Of a stretch of 64,000 nucleotides of DNA, positions 10,350 through 21,044 are shown in pieces. This DNA is from Trichomonas tenax (taxonomy: Eukaryota > Parabasalia > Trichomonadida > Trichomonadidae), in NCBI GenBank assembly GCA_023091735.1, contig JALKBU010000012.1, positions 80,987-144,986 of the forward strand. The letters are read 5' to 3'. A program made the translations under genes and the position numbers. Within the stretch, counting starts at the first letter, position 1; each line of letters starts with the position of its first letter. The notes under the pieces are model-generated. The model saw only the letters and a program-made list of their open reading frames with translations, had not been told where the DNA came from and searched no databases.

Positions 10350-11275
10350 TATTTAGTTTATGAATGATTTTTCGACATTCACCGTTTTATTGCACAAAAT
10401 CGATGTTTGTCATCTTGAGATCGCGTGATTTCACAGATATATTTTTCATATTTCGAAAAACCTTACGAAAGCTCATGATCTCGTGAATCTATTCCTGAAA
10501 TTTCGACATTATTTATATTTCGGGTAGAACTTAAATAATGATATCACATTTTATTCAATTTTGTAGCATTCATAAGGAAGCAACTATGAACGATCATCGC
10601 TTTATGATACCAATGAACATTTTAGATATATAATAAGCAATTGCAATATCATGAGATTCAATTTGATTTTCTGATAATAGTTAAGTATTTTAACAATGTT
10701 TTGCATTCAATAATATCAATACAGTGTGTAAATAATAGGGTATAATGTATTTTGGATTATAAACAATTAAAAGAACGAAAGAATGCGATAAAACTGATTT
10801 GACAAATAAATTATTCAATTCAACATTTCTGTCACGTAAAGAACAGTAAAACAATTTTCTGCTTTAGTATTCATAGAATAGCATGAATGAACGGAGAAAT
10901 AAAATCTTGCGAAATTGAATAGCGTTGACAGGTAAACATCACAAATTAAATTTTGTAAACATGATATGGCAAAACATCATTCAATTTTGACATTTTTGAC
11001 ACGTAAAATGAATTTATTTGCCATGATTGATTGGAACACTATTTTCAGATTAATGAAATATCATATTTTCAACCAAAAATTTGAGAACAAAAAATTAAAA
11101 GTATTCTCAATTTCGATAACTTTTATCGTAACAAATAACCCAATGACATCACGTAGAATGATATTTTTATATCAAAAAAATAAAAAGCTCATAAAAATAT
11201 TAAAAATAGGGCTCAAATGCTCTAAAAAGCACACTTTTGAAGTCAGTTGAAAGAAAAAGTGAATTAAAAAAATAA
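10350..11275. other. Non-coding spacer
   Basis: AT-rich sequence without a convincing gene; a 94-codon frame at 10966-11250 has no coding-like composition. It contains the bidirectional promoter space between the TTLL gene and the Raptor-like gene and several TGACA(T/C/G)GTAAA-type motifs (about 10797, 10925, 10998). Confidence 0.6.
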
Positions 11276-13186
11276 ATGATGATGTCTGCAACAAACTCAA
11301 AGCGTGTCGTGTCACGCACGCCAATTGTATTCCAGAGGCCGCAGACATCATTGGGGCAGATACCTCAAGCTTGCAACAAAACAAAATCAGCGATTTGTTT
11401 CTTTTGTTTGTTTGACGGGCTTCGAAATCCATCAATTCGTCGATTAGTTCGCAAACCGAGAACCGTTTGCCAGAAGCCACTCCTGACTTTCGATCCCACA
11501 TATTATGCGCCTGGATCTAAAAATCATGTTCAACATATTTACCACAGCACTGTTCAGTGTTCTTGTGACATGTCGATAGACCCATCAGCACAAAATGTTC
11601 TCGCGCTTTTAAGAAAACACGCAACACAAATGCCTCCACAAAGAGTTTTGATTCATTATTTTGGACACGGATGTCACCCGCCCACAGATGATGGCTCATT
11701 GTACTTCTTTTCTGAAGATAGAACGCGCTACAAGCCGATCAAAATCCTAAATATATTAAGTTCCTGTCCTTGTCCATTATGTGTTATCATCGATGCACCG
11801 AATTCTGGCTGTTTGTCAAGATTTTTCTCATCAAAGGCCGATGTTTTCGCGTTTTTCGCGTGTGGTGTGAGCGAATCTTTGCCTCTTTCCACTGATGCAC
11901 CTTTAGACTTGTTTTCTTCTTGCCTTTTGACACCATATGAGACCGCCCTTTGGTTCCATAGGAGGCACCACACAAATGTAATAGAGAGAGAAGACTCTGC
12001 AGCAAATAGTTCGAAAGAACAAATCAAGAATTACTTAGAATCGATATTAGAATCAATACTTTTCGACTCACAGATACCTGCAATTTACGATAAATTCGCT
12101 TTCGATACATCCGTCTTTGCATTAACACGCGGTTTCGTTTTAGCACAAAGATTACTTAATTCATTCAATATCCATCCTTCTACGTATCCAGAACTGAAAT
12201 CAATGTCAGAGCACACTCTCTGGGGCATGTGGGATACAGCGATAGACTGTTTCCTCACGATGCCGCTTGAACGCGCGAATCAGACAATTTTCAGGATTTT
12301 CTCGATGTCATTCATGAACTTCCCGTCTACAAGTGTGTTCCCAATCTTCGCTTTCTATCTACGCACTGAGTTCCACAACGAAGCAGTTCAACTTCTTCTT
12401 AAGTACATCGATACAACTGATGGAGCTGCATCGACTGTTGCAAGAAGTAACATTCCGAAAGTCATTGCGAACCTCGAGAAACCATCAGCAGCTGCTTTAG
12501 TAGTTGTCGCTAAATCTATTGCTGCAGAAAAATCATCACCATTCGATCCATCAATGCCTATTGCATTCCAAGGCGTGAAGGACCCTGGTGTCTTAAAGGC
12601 AGCGTTTTTGGCGTTAGGATTAAGCACTGCTTTGTCTGGAAATGCTCAATTCTCAAGAATGATGGCCTTGGCTATCGAAAAGGCCGCAAGCTGCGCTCCT
12701 TATTCTTCTCTTTTCTTGGGTTTGGTTTTGGAGCGTGCTTCGAAGCTTATGACAATTCCTGAGTGGTTGTCTAAGTTTGCTCCTTTGCTCAAATCAAGGA
12801 GAATGGATGTTCGTGCAGCTGTCTGCTTCTTGCTTGGCTTTGCTAAAGAGGATGAAGCTATACAGCTCCTTGTTGGAATGCTTGATGACCAAAGCTCTGT
12901 CGTCAAGTGCCAAGCTGTTTGGTCTCTCGTCAAACAGTTAAATTACAAGAATATAAATGATCCAAATGTCATCGAGAAACTACAGAGCATTGCTGTAAAC
13001 GAGGCAGATCAGAACTTGAATAAGACAATTCTCGGTTTGCTGCCTTTCTTGACTGATGAACTATACAAGGAACAGCCTTTGCCACAGGATACGATTTTGG
13101 TTCAGAGACTGACATTGAATGTTAATGGAAACGGATTTATGGATAGATTCGAGGGTGACGCGTTCTTATGCGACTGCGAATGCTAA
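11276..13186 (+). CDS. Short Raptor-like protein: caspase-like domain plus HEAT repeats, no WD40
   Basis: The protein has 636 residues. Residues 120-180 match the Raptor N-terminal conserved (caspase-like) domain: RVLIHYFGHGCHPPT (123-137) carries the His of the dyad, and the following Y-x-P-I segment and IIDAPNSG (171-178) correspond to the strand that normally reads VYDCSNAG. The catalytic-type Cys is therefore replaced by Ala. Residues ~340-610 are helical HEAT/ARM repeats (for example SRRMDVRAAVCFLLGFAKEDEAIQLL). Raptor is the scaffold that presents substrates to TOR kinase in TORC1. Animal and fungal Raptors exceed 1300 residues and end in a seven-blade WD40 propeller; none is seen here. 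Either trichomonads use a short form, or this is a Raptor-derived paralogue. Confidence 0.82.
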   Translation: MMMSATNSKRVVSRTPIVFQRPQTSLGQIPQACNKTKSAICFFCLFDGLRNPSIRRLVRKPRTVCQKPLLTFDPTYYAPGSKNHVQHIYHSTVQCSCDMSIDPSAQNVLALLRKHATQMPPQRVLIHYFGHGCHPPTDDGSLYFFSEDRTRYKPIKILNILSSCPCPLCVIIDAPNSGCLSRFFSSKADVFAFFACGVSESLPLSTDAPLDLFSSCLLTPYETALWFHRRHHTNVIEREDSAANSSKEQIKNYLESILESILFDSQIPAIYDKFAFDTSVFALTRGFVLAQRLLNSFNIHPSTYPELKSMSEHTLWGMWDTAIDCFLTMPLERANQTIFRIFSMSFMNFPSTSVFPIFAFYLRTEFHNEAVQLLLKYIDTTDGAASTVARSNIPKVIANLEKPSAAALVVVAKSIAAEKSSPFDPSMPIAFQGVKDPGVLKAAFLALGLSTALSGNAQFSRMMALAIEKAASCAPYSSLFLGLVLERASKLMTIPEWLSKFAPLLKSRRMDVRAAVCFLLGFAKEDEAIQLLVGMLDDQSSVVKCQAVWSLVKQLNYKNINDPNVIEKLQSIAVNEADQNLNKTILGLLPFLTDELYKEQPLPQDTILVQRLTLNVNGNGFMDRFEGDAFLCDCEC

Positions 13187-13638
13187 TTTTATTGTTATTT
13201 AGTTTTAATATCATCTATTTTTTCATGTCTTAACAAAATTTATGAACATATTAATGATCATAGAGAAAAATAAGAAAATTGATAAATTATTTAATTGAAA
13301 CCGGATAAAATGAAAATTATTATAGATTATATGATTTTAAATAATTTATCAAATACAATGGCTTCTTAAAGAAACAAAATATTTTTCAAAATATGTATTT
13401 TATCATTTTAATCAACGAGAATAAAAATCTGGAATATAATAGAATAAATAAAAGTGATCACAAAAGATATTTTCGCAGAAAACGAAAAAATAAAGATTCA
13501 AAAAATAAATATTTTGCTTTTTAAAGAGAAAAACTTAATGAAACGGTTCTAATGCATTAATTGAATGGTAGCATCATAGTGGTTTTGGATAATTTTCGTT
13601 GTATGATGAGAAAAATGAAGAAAAATCCATGAAAAATG
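13187..13638. other. Spacer, poly-A/T rich
   Basis: About 450 bp of very AT-rich sequence between the Raptor-like and SPT20-like genes, which point the same way. I see no ORF or RNA gene in it. The downstream promoter element is described separately. Confidence 0.6.
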
Positions 13639-13651
13639 TCACTTTTCATAA
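13639..13651 (+). promoter_or_regulatory. Initiator (Inr) matching the trichomonad consensus
   Basis: TCACTTTTCATAA lies immediately before the second ATG (13651) of the SPT20-like gene. It matches the trichomonad initiator TCA(+1)YTWYTCATTA at nearly every position. This implies transcription starts at about 13641 and that translation starts at 13651, because the upstream in-frame ATG at 13636 would lie outside the mRNA. Confidence 0.7.
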
Positions 13652-14493
13652 TGTCTCAGCGAGTTTCTGTTGTAACTCAGACTGAGCTTCAACTTTATCC
13701 ATCGTACAAAACAACGAACGGTGAAAAAACAACAGAACCACTCGACGAAATTTCAGGTCGTGGACCGGTTTTAATCGATCAATATCAAGAAGTTATCAAA
13801 GATTATATTTCGCGAATGAATTTATCACATTTGTCACCGTACAGGAAAGAAATATGCGAATGCTTACAACAGAGGAAGCAATTTCAAAAAGTTGTTTATG
13901 GAAATCGAGATTCAGACGTAGAAAAATTTCCTGTAAGTATTTTCACTGGATTGGTACCATCGTTGACTTTAATTCTCGATCAGGACGTGTTTACTTTGAC
14001 TTCCAGCACTCCAGGACTTGAAATAACTGGAGATATTTCGACTGATGGTCAAATTTTAATATACGATATTAACAGAGGTTTACTTCCGAACGGATTATAC
14101 GATTCATTGAAGAAACTCAATCTTACTTGGTACGATGGAGGATTAATTTGCGAAGTCATTGATAGAAGACGCAGCATTGAGAAATATAGACGTGTTCATC
14201 TCAAGGTTAAGCAATCTGACTTTGGTCAAATGCCTTTAGAAATAGAACAACAATTTTTATTAAATCGATATCCCTTACTGTGTTTATCACCAAATCTTCA
14301 AGTAACGAACGTAGCAAGAACCATAGCTTCAGATGCCGCACGATGGACAGATCCATACGAGCAAGAAGACGCTTCAAGGATCGCAGAATACGTTTATCCA
14401 GAGAAATATATCGATCCGATACGTTCCGTTCCCGTTGAGTCTACAGAAGAAGCCAGATCGAAGATCATCAAATATCTCACTGGCAACAAGTAA
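13651..14493 (+). CDS. SPT20-like protein (SAGA subunit family)
   Basis: A 280-residue protein when started at the ATG after the Inr. The central block LLPNGLYDSLKKLNLTWYDGGLICEVIDRR (about residues 143-172) has the Spt20 hallmark: a short helix, then W/Y-Y-D/N-G-x-L-I-x-E-V-x-D-x-R. The region after it (VHLKVKQSDFGQMPLEIEQQFLL...PLLCLSPNLQVTNVAR) continues the same domain. SPT20 (p38IP) is a structural subunit of the SAGA histone acetyltransferase coactivator in the nucleus. The protein lacks the long Gln/Ser-rich tail seen in yeast and animals. Identification rests on one motif region, so a profile search would be decisive. Confidence 0.62.
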   Translation: MSQRVSVVTQTELQLYPSYKTTNGEKTTEPLDEISGRGPVLIDQYQEVIKDYISRMNLSHLSPYRKEICECLQQRKQFQKVVYGNRDSDVEKFPVSIFTGLVPSLTLILDQDVFTLTSSTPGLEITGDISTDGQILIYDINRGLLPNGLYDSLKKLNLTWYDGGLICEVIDRRRSIEKYRRVHLKVKQSDFGQMPLEIEQQFLLNRYPLLCLSPNLQVTNVARTIASDAARWTDPYEQEDASRIAEYVYPEKYIDPIRSVPVESTEEARSKIIKYLTGNK

Positions 14494-14817
14494 TTTTATT
14501 ATATTTCTTTCTTATTTGTATAAATTGTTGAATATTTTGTTTATGAAAAATTCCAAATTTTTTTCATTGATACAAAACTCTAGATTTTCCATAGTTTGTA
14601 TATTTCATTATTAAGGGTCTGGAAGAACCATGTCTAAATTAAAAATTCGTAAACAGCCAACTAAATTTATATTCAACACAACTCGTTTTTATGTGACATT
14701 TGGTTAAATATTTCCACTACTGATAAATCTTAAATCTATGATATTAATACCGCGCCCCGTGATTACAATTTACATGATGAATCAGGGTCAAATATATCAA
14801 GACCCCTTTTTAGTTTG
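14494..14817. other. Spacer between SPT20-like gene and surface pseudogene
   Basis: AT-rich spacer of 324 bp; nothing recognised apart from possible 3' ends of the two convergent units. Confidence 0.5.
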
Positions 14818-16122
14818 TTATCCCCTGCTAAAACAGCTGTCGACAAAATTTTGTAAGCATAGATTCAATTTTTCATATGAATTTTTTGGTACAAAATGTG
14901 CCAAAACTGGGTATTGCAGTATATAAAATAATATATAATAAACTTCGGCGATGTGGTTCATCCGAAGTCGTTCAAGTTCTGTTCGTTCTTCAAACTTCTT
15001 GACACGCTGACGGAAAAATAGGACATAGCTGACTAAACTGGCAGTTATAGCGGCCATAACAGCTACCATTGAGCTAATTATGATTTCGATCGTTTTGCTG
15101 GATGAACCCTTTGGAACTGGCGTTGGATTGGCCCATTCAGCAACGAGATTGTTGGAGCAAATCGTGCATTTTTCTTCTTTCTCATTAAAGCAGAGTGAAG
15201 TATTATTCACTTCTTGTGGAATACCACTTCGAATGAATGTGCAATACAATACAATCCTGATCGCATATGATGAATGCTCCTCATCATAAAATGCAACAGG
15301 ATGGAAATCAATGAAGCTGGAACTAATACTTAAATTACATCATATAATCGACGTTCTCAATATTCTCGATGTTGCAATAATTCATTTTATTCTCATGTTT
15401 GCAGCTGAATATACATCTGATCGGATTTGCGTTACATGTTGTATTTGATTGCTCAACAGTATTAGTGTATGAATGTGCTAAAGAATACATCTTTTTGAAT
15501 CTTTCGTCTGCTGAATCATATGCCAACGAACTTCGTTTATTTGCAATTCAGAGCCATCTATTTCTAGATTTGCAAAGAGCTGTGATTTTCCAAAGCAGTT
15601 GCTGATGAAACATTTAGAAATAAATGCCAAATTATTGAGCACAAATGAAATTCTAAATATTCCAGTAATTCCATTCGAACTGCAACGATAGAAGTATGAA
15701 TTATGTAATTCTATTCTTGCCAAAATTATTGAATCAGTTGAAATTATTGGCACTGATTTAGCAAAGATATCTTGGAATAATCCATAATTAACATGGAAAG
15801 CTCCACATACTTTTGGAATTTCTATAATGGAGTTATTGATCTTTGATTCATTGACACTTCTTCTAAATCTAAAATACGCAAGATTGGATAATTTCAAGTC
15901 TGGTAATGAGATGTTTGAAGACTGAGAAATATTTAAAATTGTGCATTTCTCATCGGCAATGCAATCAATGAATACGGAATCACCAGATAATAAACTAACA
16001 TTTAAAAAGTAGCAATTTTCGAATCTTGTTATAAATGATCTTGAAATTGCTGCATTTTGAATAATAGAGTCTTTAATTGGAAACAAATAAATACACGAAG
16101 TTGAGGAAATACAAAATACCAT
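14818..16122 (-). pseudogene. Decayed type I surface protein gene (beta-helix-like ectodomain, TM, cytoplasmic tail)
   Basis: Three consecutive minus-strand frames make one broken gene. The first, 16122-15478, carries a Cys/Asn/Ser-rich ectodomain of short beta-like repeats. It switches frame near 15525 into 15526-15335 (a Cys-rich stretch), then again near 15336 into 15300-14818. The last part holds a Cys-rich knot (CTICSNNLVAEW), a membrane span IIISSMVAVMAAITASLVSY and a basic tail RQRVKKFEERTELERLRMNH. This is the layout of trichomonad surface antigens of the Pmp/BspA-like classes. Near 16123 a stop and another hydrophobic frame precede it, so the true 5' end is lost or rearranged. The gene could be a relic, or two single-base assembly errors could break an intact gene. 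Confidence 0.6.
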
Positions 16123-17096
16123 CTAAAACGTTGCTGAACTTGTTCATGTATGGTTTTCTAATGCACAAGATGATAAACATACAAAGATAGACGACAGGAA
16201 GGGCAACGAGGATGTAATGATTGACGGAGAAAATTTTGAAAAATTTAATGTCTATTAGATATAGAGCTTGGTAATAATAATGTTAAAAAGTGATAATAAT
16301 AATGCAAATGTGAAAATCATGCATAAAAACTAATGGATAATCAAGTGCTCAAAAGGTGATAACTGTAAATTTAGAAGTTTTCAAAAGTAAAAATATACGA
16401 CTCTTTTTTGTCGTTTTTCGATCATAATATAATACCTTGACACTCATCAATCCACGATTCATATGGATGAGCGAATTGGCCGAAACAGGTCATTTCGCTA
16501 AAATCTCGAATCAAATTCGGGCGCTTAAAAATGTTGAGTTCGCGCGCAGCTAAAAAGTTCTTAATTCGCACATCCAGACGATTGAAAATCTTAAATGCAA
16601 TGTCATTGAGATTTTTGATAAATTGGGATTTATAAGTATTTTCCGTTTTCCCCTTAAACATGGATTTTTCAAGTGATCGCTAATGTAAACCTTGGCTTCA
16701 TAAGGGATTGCAAAAAATATTTTGATAAAATCTTCTTGAAATTTTTAAATTGCTCCTTGATTAACATTCGGTGATCTGCAAGCTTGTCACTTGGCAATTT
16801 TAGGGTATTTTTTTGGAATTTCCATCAAAAAAATGTCGTCATGGACACCCCCATCAACGCCCTGGAGATGGTGTTAACAATGCACTCGGGTAAAATGCGA
16901 TATAAGAGATTTTACAAATCTAAATCAGTAGATAACTTCGATAATTGATTCAGAATCGAATGAAATCATTATTTACAGCATTTTTAAAATAACGGTTTGT
17001 GAGTTTACATTTTAATCGTTCTAATTTTTTTCTATTTTTATTTGTGTCAGATTTTATTTTTTGATATGTTGATATTCAAAGTAGAATGGACATGTG
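16123..17096. other. Spacer with one short unassigned ORF (16422-16661, minus)
   Basis: The only ATG-initiated frame of note is a 79-codon minus-strand ORF (16661-16422) with mixed charged and hydrophobic residues and no recognised domain. It may be a relic. Around 16840-16870 a short GC-richer stretch with CACCCCCATCAACGCCCTGG stands out from the surroundings but gives no clear product. Confidence 0.35.
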
Positions 17097-18070
17097 ACTG
17101 GGACAAAATAGAACAACGTGCTTTTCTGACATGTAACTTATTTTTGTCATGTAAAGTCAGAATGTCAAAATAAAGGAAAGTGACGTGTTTGCGCGGGAAA
17201 AAATGGAAAAGTATCAATAGGTTGAAATGGATTGAACTCAATGTTGGAAGCCAAAGAAGACTTCATTATGAGTAGTTGTGGCCTTATAGTGAAGGATGTT
17301 ATTTGTGTTATCAGCAACCTGACGATAGCACATCATCCATTTCTCTTTGTTCATTGCAAGTTTTTGTTGCACTCCAAACCTAAGAAAACCAAGAAAGTCG
17401 GTCGAAATTATCCCTTCTTGCATAGTAAATATAAATTATAAACGAATAATTTGAAGAAAAAAAATAAAAATTTAGTAAAAAACGAATTTTACAAAGAATA
17501 TAAGGATCGATTTGAGAATATAAATAATATAAATCAGTATATAAAATGAACGTAATATGAAAACATTATCTAATTCATGATTCAAGAACAATTAATTATG
17601 AATTTAATGATATATTAATAATTATGAGAAAAAGTAATAATATGAAAATAATCGTGTAATGAAAAAGGTATCTGTGAAAAATAAAAAATAGAAAAAAAAA
17701 ACAATAATTTATTAATATCAAAAGTGAAAATGTAATGTGTATTAAAAATTGAATCAATAAGTGGGTTCTTGCTAGGGCCTGGCGCCTCGAGGGCTTTGGA
17801 AGTCTCAGGCCGACCTCGCCCAATGACATTCTCGCAACAATTTAAGCATGCATAAATATCGTTGTTTTCTTACCAATTAAATATATGCTCGTTGATGATA
17901 GAGTTGTGGCTCGTCAACAACAATAACCTGGATGTATTGGTTAGACAACAAAGATATTTATGACAATTTTTATAAAGGTGACAATTTGCCCGCGCAAAAA
18001 GTGACAATTTATTTATAAAAGTGACTTTAAGGTTCACCCGTCACTTTTTGATGTTCACTTTTGTCATAGA
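17097..18070 (+). repeat. Composite dispersed repeat, copy 1
   Basis: About 970 bp shared with 27245-28170. The left flank (17097-17310, beginning GGGACAAAATAGAACAACGT) and right flank (about 17942-18070, AAAGATATTTATGACA to the GTCACTTTTTGATGTTCAC region) are in the same orientation in both copies. The core (17350-17825) is inverted relative to the other copy. Flanks contain the TGACATGTAA motif and several AAAAGTGAC motifs. Short frames inside (for example FGVQQKLAMN) look like remains of a protein, but no transposase motif is recognisable. Confidence 0.75.
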
Positions 18071-18742
18071 CTCGAATGGATAAATATGGTTTTCTCATAG
18101 AATATTTTGAACACGCATAACGAATCCAATAGAACAACAATATATAGAGAATTGGATAAGCAATCATATTTTATAACTAAGTTCTAAAAAGTGACAACCT
18201 TTACTTCACATCTTGGTTGGGTCATCAAAGCCCACCAGAGTCCACCAACAGAGACTCCTCAATATGCATTTTTGAGGCATCTGTGCTGAAACGTGAAAGG
18301 CTCATGTTAAAACACTTGAAAATTTCACAGTTTTTTTCTCCTGTTAAACACCACTTTTTGAAGGCAACAAAAAAGCAAGATACCTCAAGCGCACGCAGCT
18401 ACGCTATATTAAATACAATTACTTTTTAATTTATAAATTTACTTTTATTTTACTATTTTTAACTTATTGGGGAGGGTTTGGGAGGCGCGAGGAGCCGGAA
18501 AAGTGTGTTTTTTTTAAGCAAAAAGTGACCATTTTAGCATCCTTGCTTTTGAGCTCATAAATGCGTGATTTCGCAATTCTAAAGCGACAGATCGTTTCTA
18601 TTTTGGATGTAGTTTCGTTTTATGCCGGAAAACACACATTTGCTTAAAAAATACGCAAGAGTATTAATATTATTTCCTTTAAAAAGCTGATCTATGCAGT
18701 AAAACATGGTAAACAAACAATTTTATTGAATATGCAATAATA
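18071..18742. other. Spacer with short GC-rich patch
   Basis: No credible gene. A patch GGGGAGGGTTTGGGAGGCGC near 18471-18490 is unusually G-rich for this AT-rich window. A short inverted motif pair (TTTAAGCAAAAAG near 18515 and TTTGCTTAAAAAA near 18640) flanks the next 120 bp. Confidence 0.4.
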
Positions 18743-19126
18743 TCAAGCCTTCTCAGCTTGCCTGGAAAAGAATTCTTGTAGATTATCATGGATAATCGAT
18801 TGTAATTCATCAACAGTAATTCGAAAACTTGCTTCTGCAGGACTAGAAGGTTCCGCAGCGGCACCATCTGTAGCGCCTTCTTCTTGAGGCTCTACATACG
18901 CATCATCTGGTTTCTTTTGGGCCAATCGAGCCATAATTCCAACGCTATTCATTTGTGTTGATAACCGTCGAGAGTTTCTGATGGGTGTTGAATGTTTGAA
19001 AAGCTTGTAGAAATATTGTTTGAATGTTTTCCAGCCTTCCTCGTTATTTTCTGGATTGTGATCTGGAGGATGACACTTATTAATTTTGTCGCATGAATGC
19101 TTAATAATTTCGTATATATTTGGCAC
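18743..19126 (-). pseudogene. Gene fragment lacking a start codon; acidic/Ala-rich C-terminus
   Basis: The frame is open for ~127 codons, but there is no ATG before residue 59; the frame begins right after a stop at 19145-19147 and the apparent first codon is GTG. The translated segment has a basic helical part (FKQYFYKLFKHSTPIRNSRR), an Ala/Glu/Ser-rich linker and a final predicted helix ITVDELQSIIHDNLQEFFSR. I do not recognise it. The missing N-terminus suggests a truncated copy of a longer gene, perhaps from a mobile element; a short protein starting at the internal ATG (residue 59) is possible. Confidence 0.4.
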
Positions 19127-19851
19127 AAGAAGAATATTCTTGAATTAAGAACGGAATTAAGAGACTTGATAAGATTGCATCACAAACATAATGCAACAAT
19201 ACGTTGATATTTGATATTTAAGTTCATAATTATATAAAAAGATCTTAAATATATACGATTTAAACATTTATGACACTTTTTAAGGAAAAAACTTAGAAAG
19301 CCTTCATGATTCACCAAGAGGAACACATAAATTCACATCTTAGCTTGCAATACAAAATAAACGGAAAAATTTTGTATTTGATATTTTCTTCTGGCTAACA
19401 AAAAGCTACAGTAGTTAACGTATAAATTAGCATTTAGGAGTAGGTTATAGTTCTTTAGTAACAAATGAAAAGTCGGGATATATTTTTAGAAAAATACATT
19501 TTAAAATTTGGTATAGCTTTGATGAGCCCGTTGTACCTTCTGATCAAACAGAAGATCACAAGCAAACTCTCAACGAAAACAAAGACTTTTGAATTCAATT
19601 TAAAATATTTGGTTATCTGTTATAGCTAAGTATGTGGCTCCATGTAAGATAAAGGAGTATGGGGTCTTGTATATGAGTAACTCTATCAGGCTCCAAATGA
19701 TCCAATCTAAGGAGCTGTAAGCAATTATCTTTATGGCCGTTAAGTTTTTAACGTCTTTTCTATCGTCGTTTACACACCTCTTTCAAAAATGAACAGTTGT
19801 GAGCAAGAAAAAAATAATTCCGGTTTTTGAGGGAAACCGCTTTACTAATGC

Positions 19852-20913
19852 ATGACACTGACGAATATTAATTCAGTGTCAAGCCTTGAGGCCGAAATCG
19901 CCCGCGAGGACGAGCTCAGGGATGCAATGTACAAATTTAATGTACGTCCTAAGACTGGCATTATTCACCTTGTGGCAGCATTAGGATCAGATGGATCTCC
20001 ACAATCAATTGCGCACATCATGCATATGATGAACGGATTAGAGGGGCATAAAATAGGTGAATATTTAGCAAAGCCGGATAACGCAGAAATCTTACGTTGT
20101 TATTTTCGAGAATTAAATTTAAGGCTTCCTTTTCTTCAAGCAATGCGATCTGCACTATCAGGAAGAATGCAATTACCTCAGGAATCGAATAGTATAGATC
20201 AATGCTTAACCATTTTCGCAGAAATTTATTGTGAGCAAAATCCCAGCACAAAACTTGATTTCAACGCAGCCAATATTCTTGCTGTCTCGATCATTATGCT
20301 CAACACGGATTTACATAGTCCAAATGTGCCTCGAAGAATGACACCTCTCAATTTTATTAGCAACATTCGAGGATGTTTAAGTGCCGACACTATACCAGAT
20401 ACAGAACTTGTTAATATGTACAACGATATTAAAGAACGCGAATTTATGTACAGTGGTTTATCTAGAGTTACAATGGCACTCTGTGCCCCAGAAATTAAAG
20501 GCTGGCTCTCAAAGAAGCAGGATTCATGGAAAAGTTATTGGACACAGCACTTTTTCATATTAACTAACTCCTGTCTTTATTATTTCCCCAAAGCGGGAGG
20601 CGAAGCCGATCCGCTTGGGATTATTCAGCTTACAGATGTTCAAGTGACAGAAAGCGACCCGGCGAAAAACAGAATACTCATCGATGCGGGAAAGGGGGAA
20701 ATACAATACGTTAAATTTCAAAAGAAACGCCCCACGAGGATAACCGGAGTTAAGAGAATATTTTTAGAGGTTAAGGAAGGAAATTACCAGAAATGGTTCT
20801 ATAGAATACGGCAATCTGTTGTTTATTCTAACTTTAACAATCAATCCGGAGCACATATGGGTCGGCCTACAAACGAGCCAGTAACGTCTGGAACTGATTT
20901 AGAAGGCTTATAA
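19852..20913 (+). CDS. Sec7-PH guanine nucleotide exchange factor for ARF (cytohesin-like)
   Basis: A 353-residue protein. Residues ~10-200 form a Sec7 domain: the catalytic glutamate finger is in MQLPQESNSID (Glu111; usual form F-R-L-P-G-E-x-Q), and motif 2 reads SIIMLNTDLHSPNV (146-159). Residues ~213-330 form a PH domain (IKGWLSKKQDSWKSYWTQHFFIL...KWFYRIRQSV) that would bind phosphoinositides. The order Sec7 then PH is that of cytohesin/ARNO, but the N-terminal coiled coil is missing. Sec7 proteins load GTP onto ARF GTPases on Golgi or endosomal membranes. The finger has Gln in place of the invariant Gly before Glu. The ATG at 19852 is taken because the nearby ATG at 19848 is in a frame that stops at once. 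Confidence 0.93.
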   Translation: MTLTNINSVSSLEAEIAREDELRDAMYKFNVRPKTGIIHLVAALGSDGSPQSIAHIMHMMNGLEGHKIGEYLAKPDNAEILRCYFRELNLRLPFLQAMRSALSGRMQLPQESNSIDQCLTIFAEIYCEQNPSTKLDFNAANILAVSIIMLNTDLHSPNVPRRMTPLNFISNIRGCLSADTIPDTELVNMYNDIKEREFMYSGLSRVTMALCAPEIKGWLSKKQDSWKSYWTQHFFILTNSCLYYFPKAGGEADPLGIIQLTDVQVTESDPAKNRILIDAGKGEIQYVKFQKKRPTRITGVKRIFLEVKEGNYQKWFYRIRQSVVYSNFNNQSGAHMGRPTNEPVTSGTDLEGL

Positions 20914-21044
20914 TCGTAATCTGTTTTTTAATTTTTGTTTGAATTTTAAATAAATCTTAGATATTTTTTATCGGTCTATTCCATTGCGCTTTTCATCCCA
21001 ACCATTGTCACAGTCTGATGGGTGATCTATTTTTTCAAGGCTCC

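Noticed and set aside
10966..11250. 94-codon plus-strand ORF
   Set aside because: Composition is that of AT-rich spacer (Lys/Phe/Ile/Asn only), with no domain and overlapping motif-rich promoter DNA.
11276..13186. Active metacaspase or separase protease
   Set aside because: The His motif is present, but the Cys position is Ala and the surrounding sequence follows the Raptor pattern.
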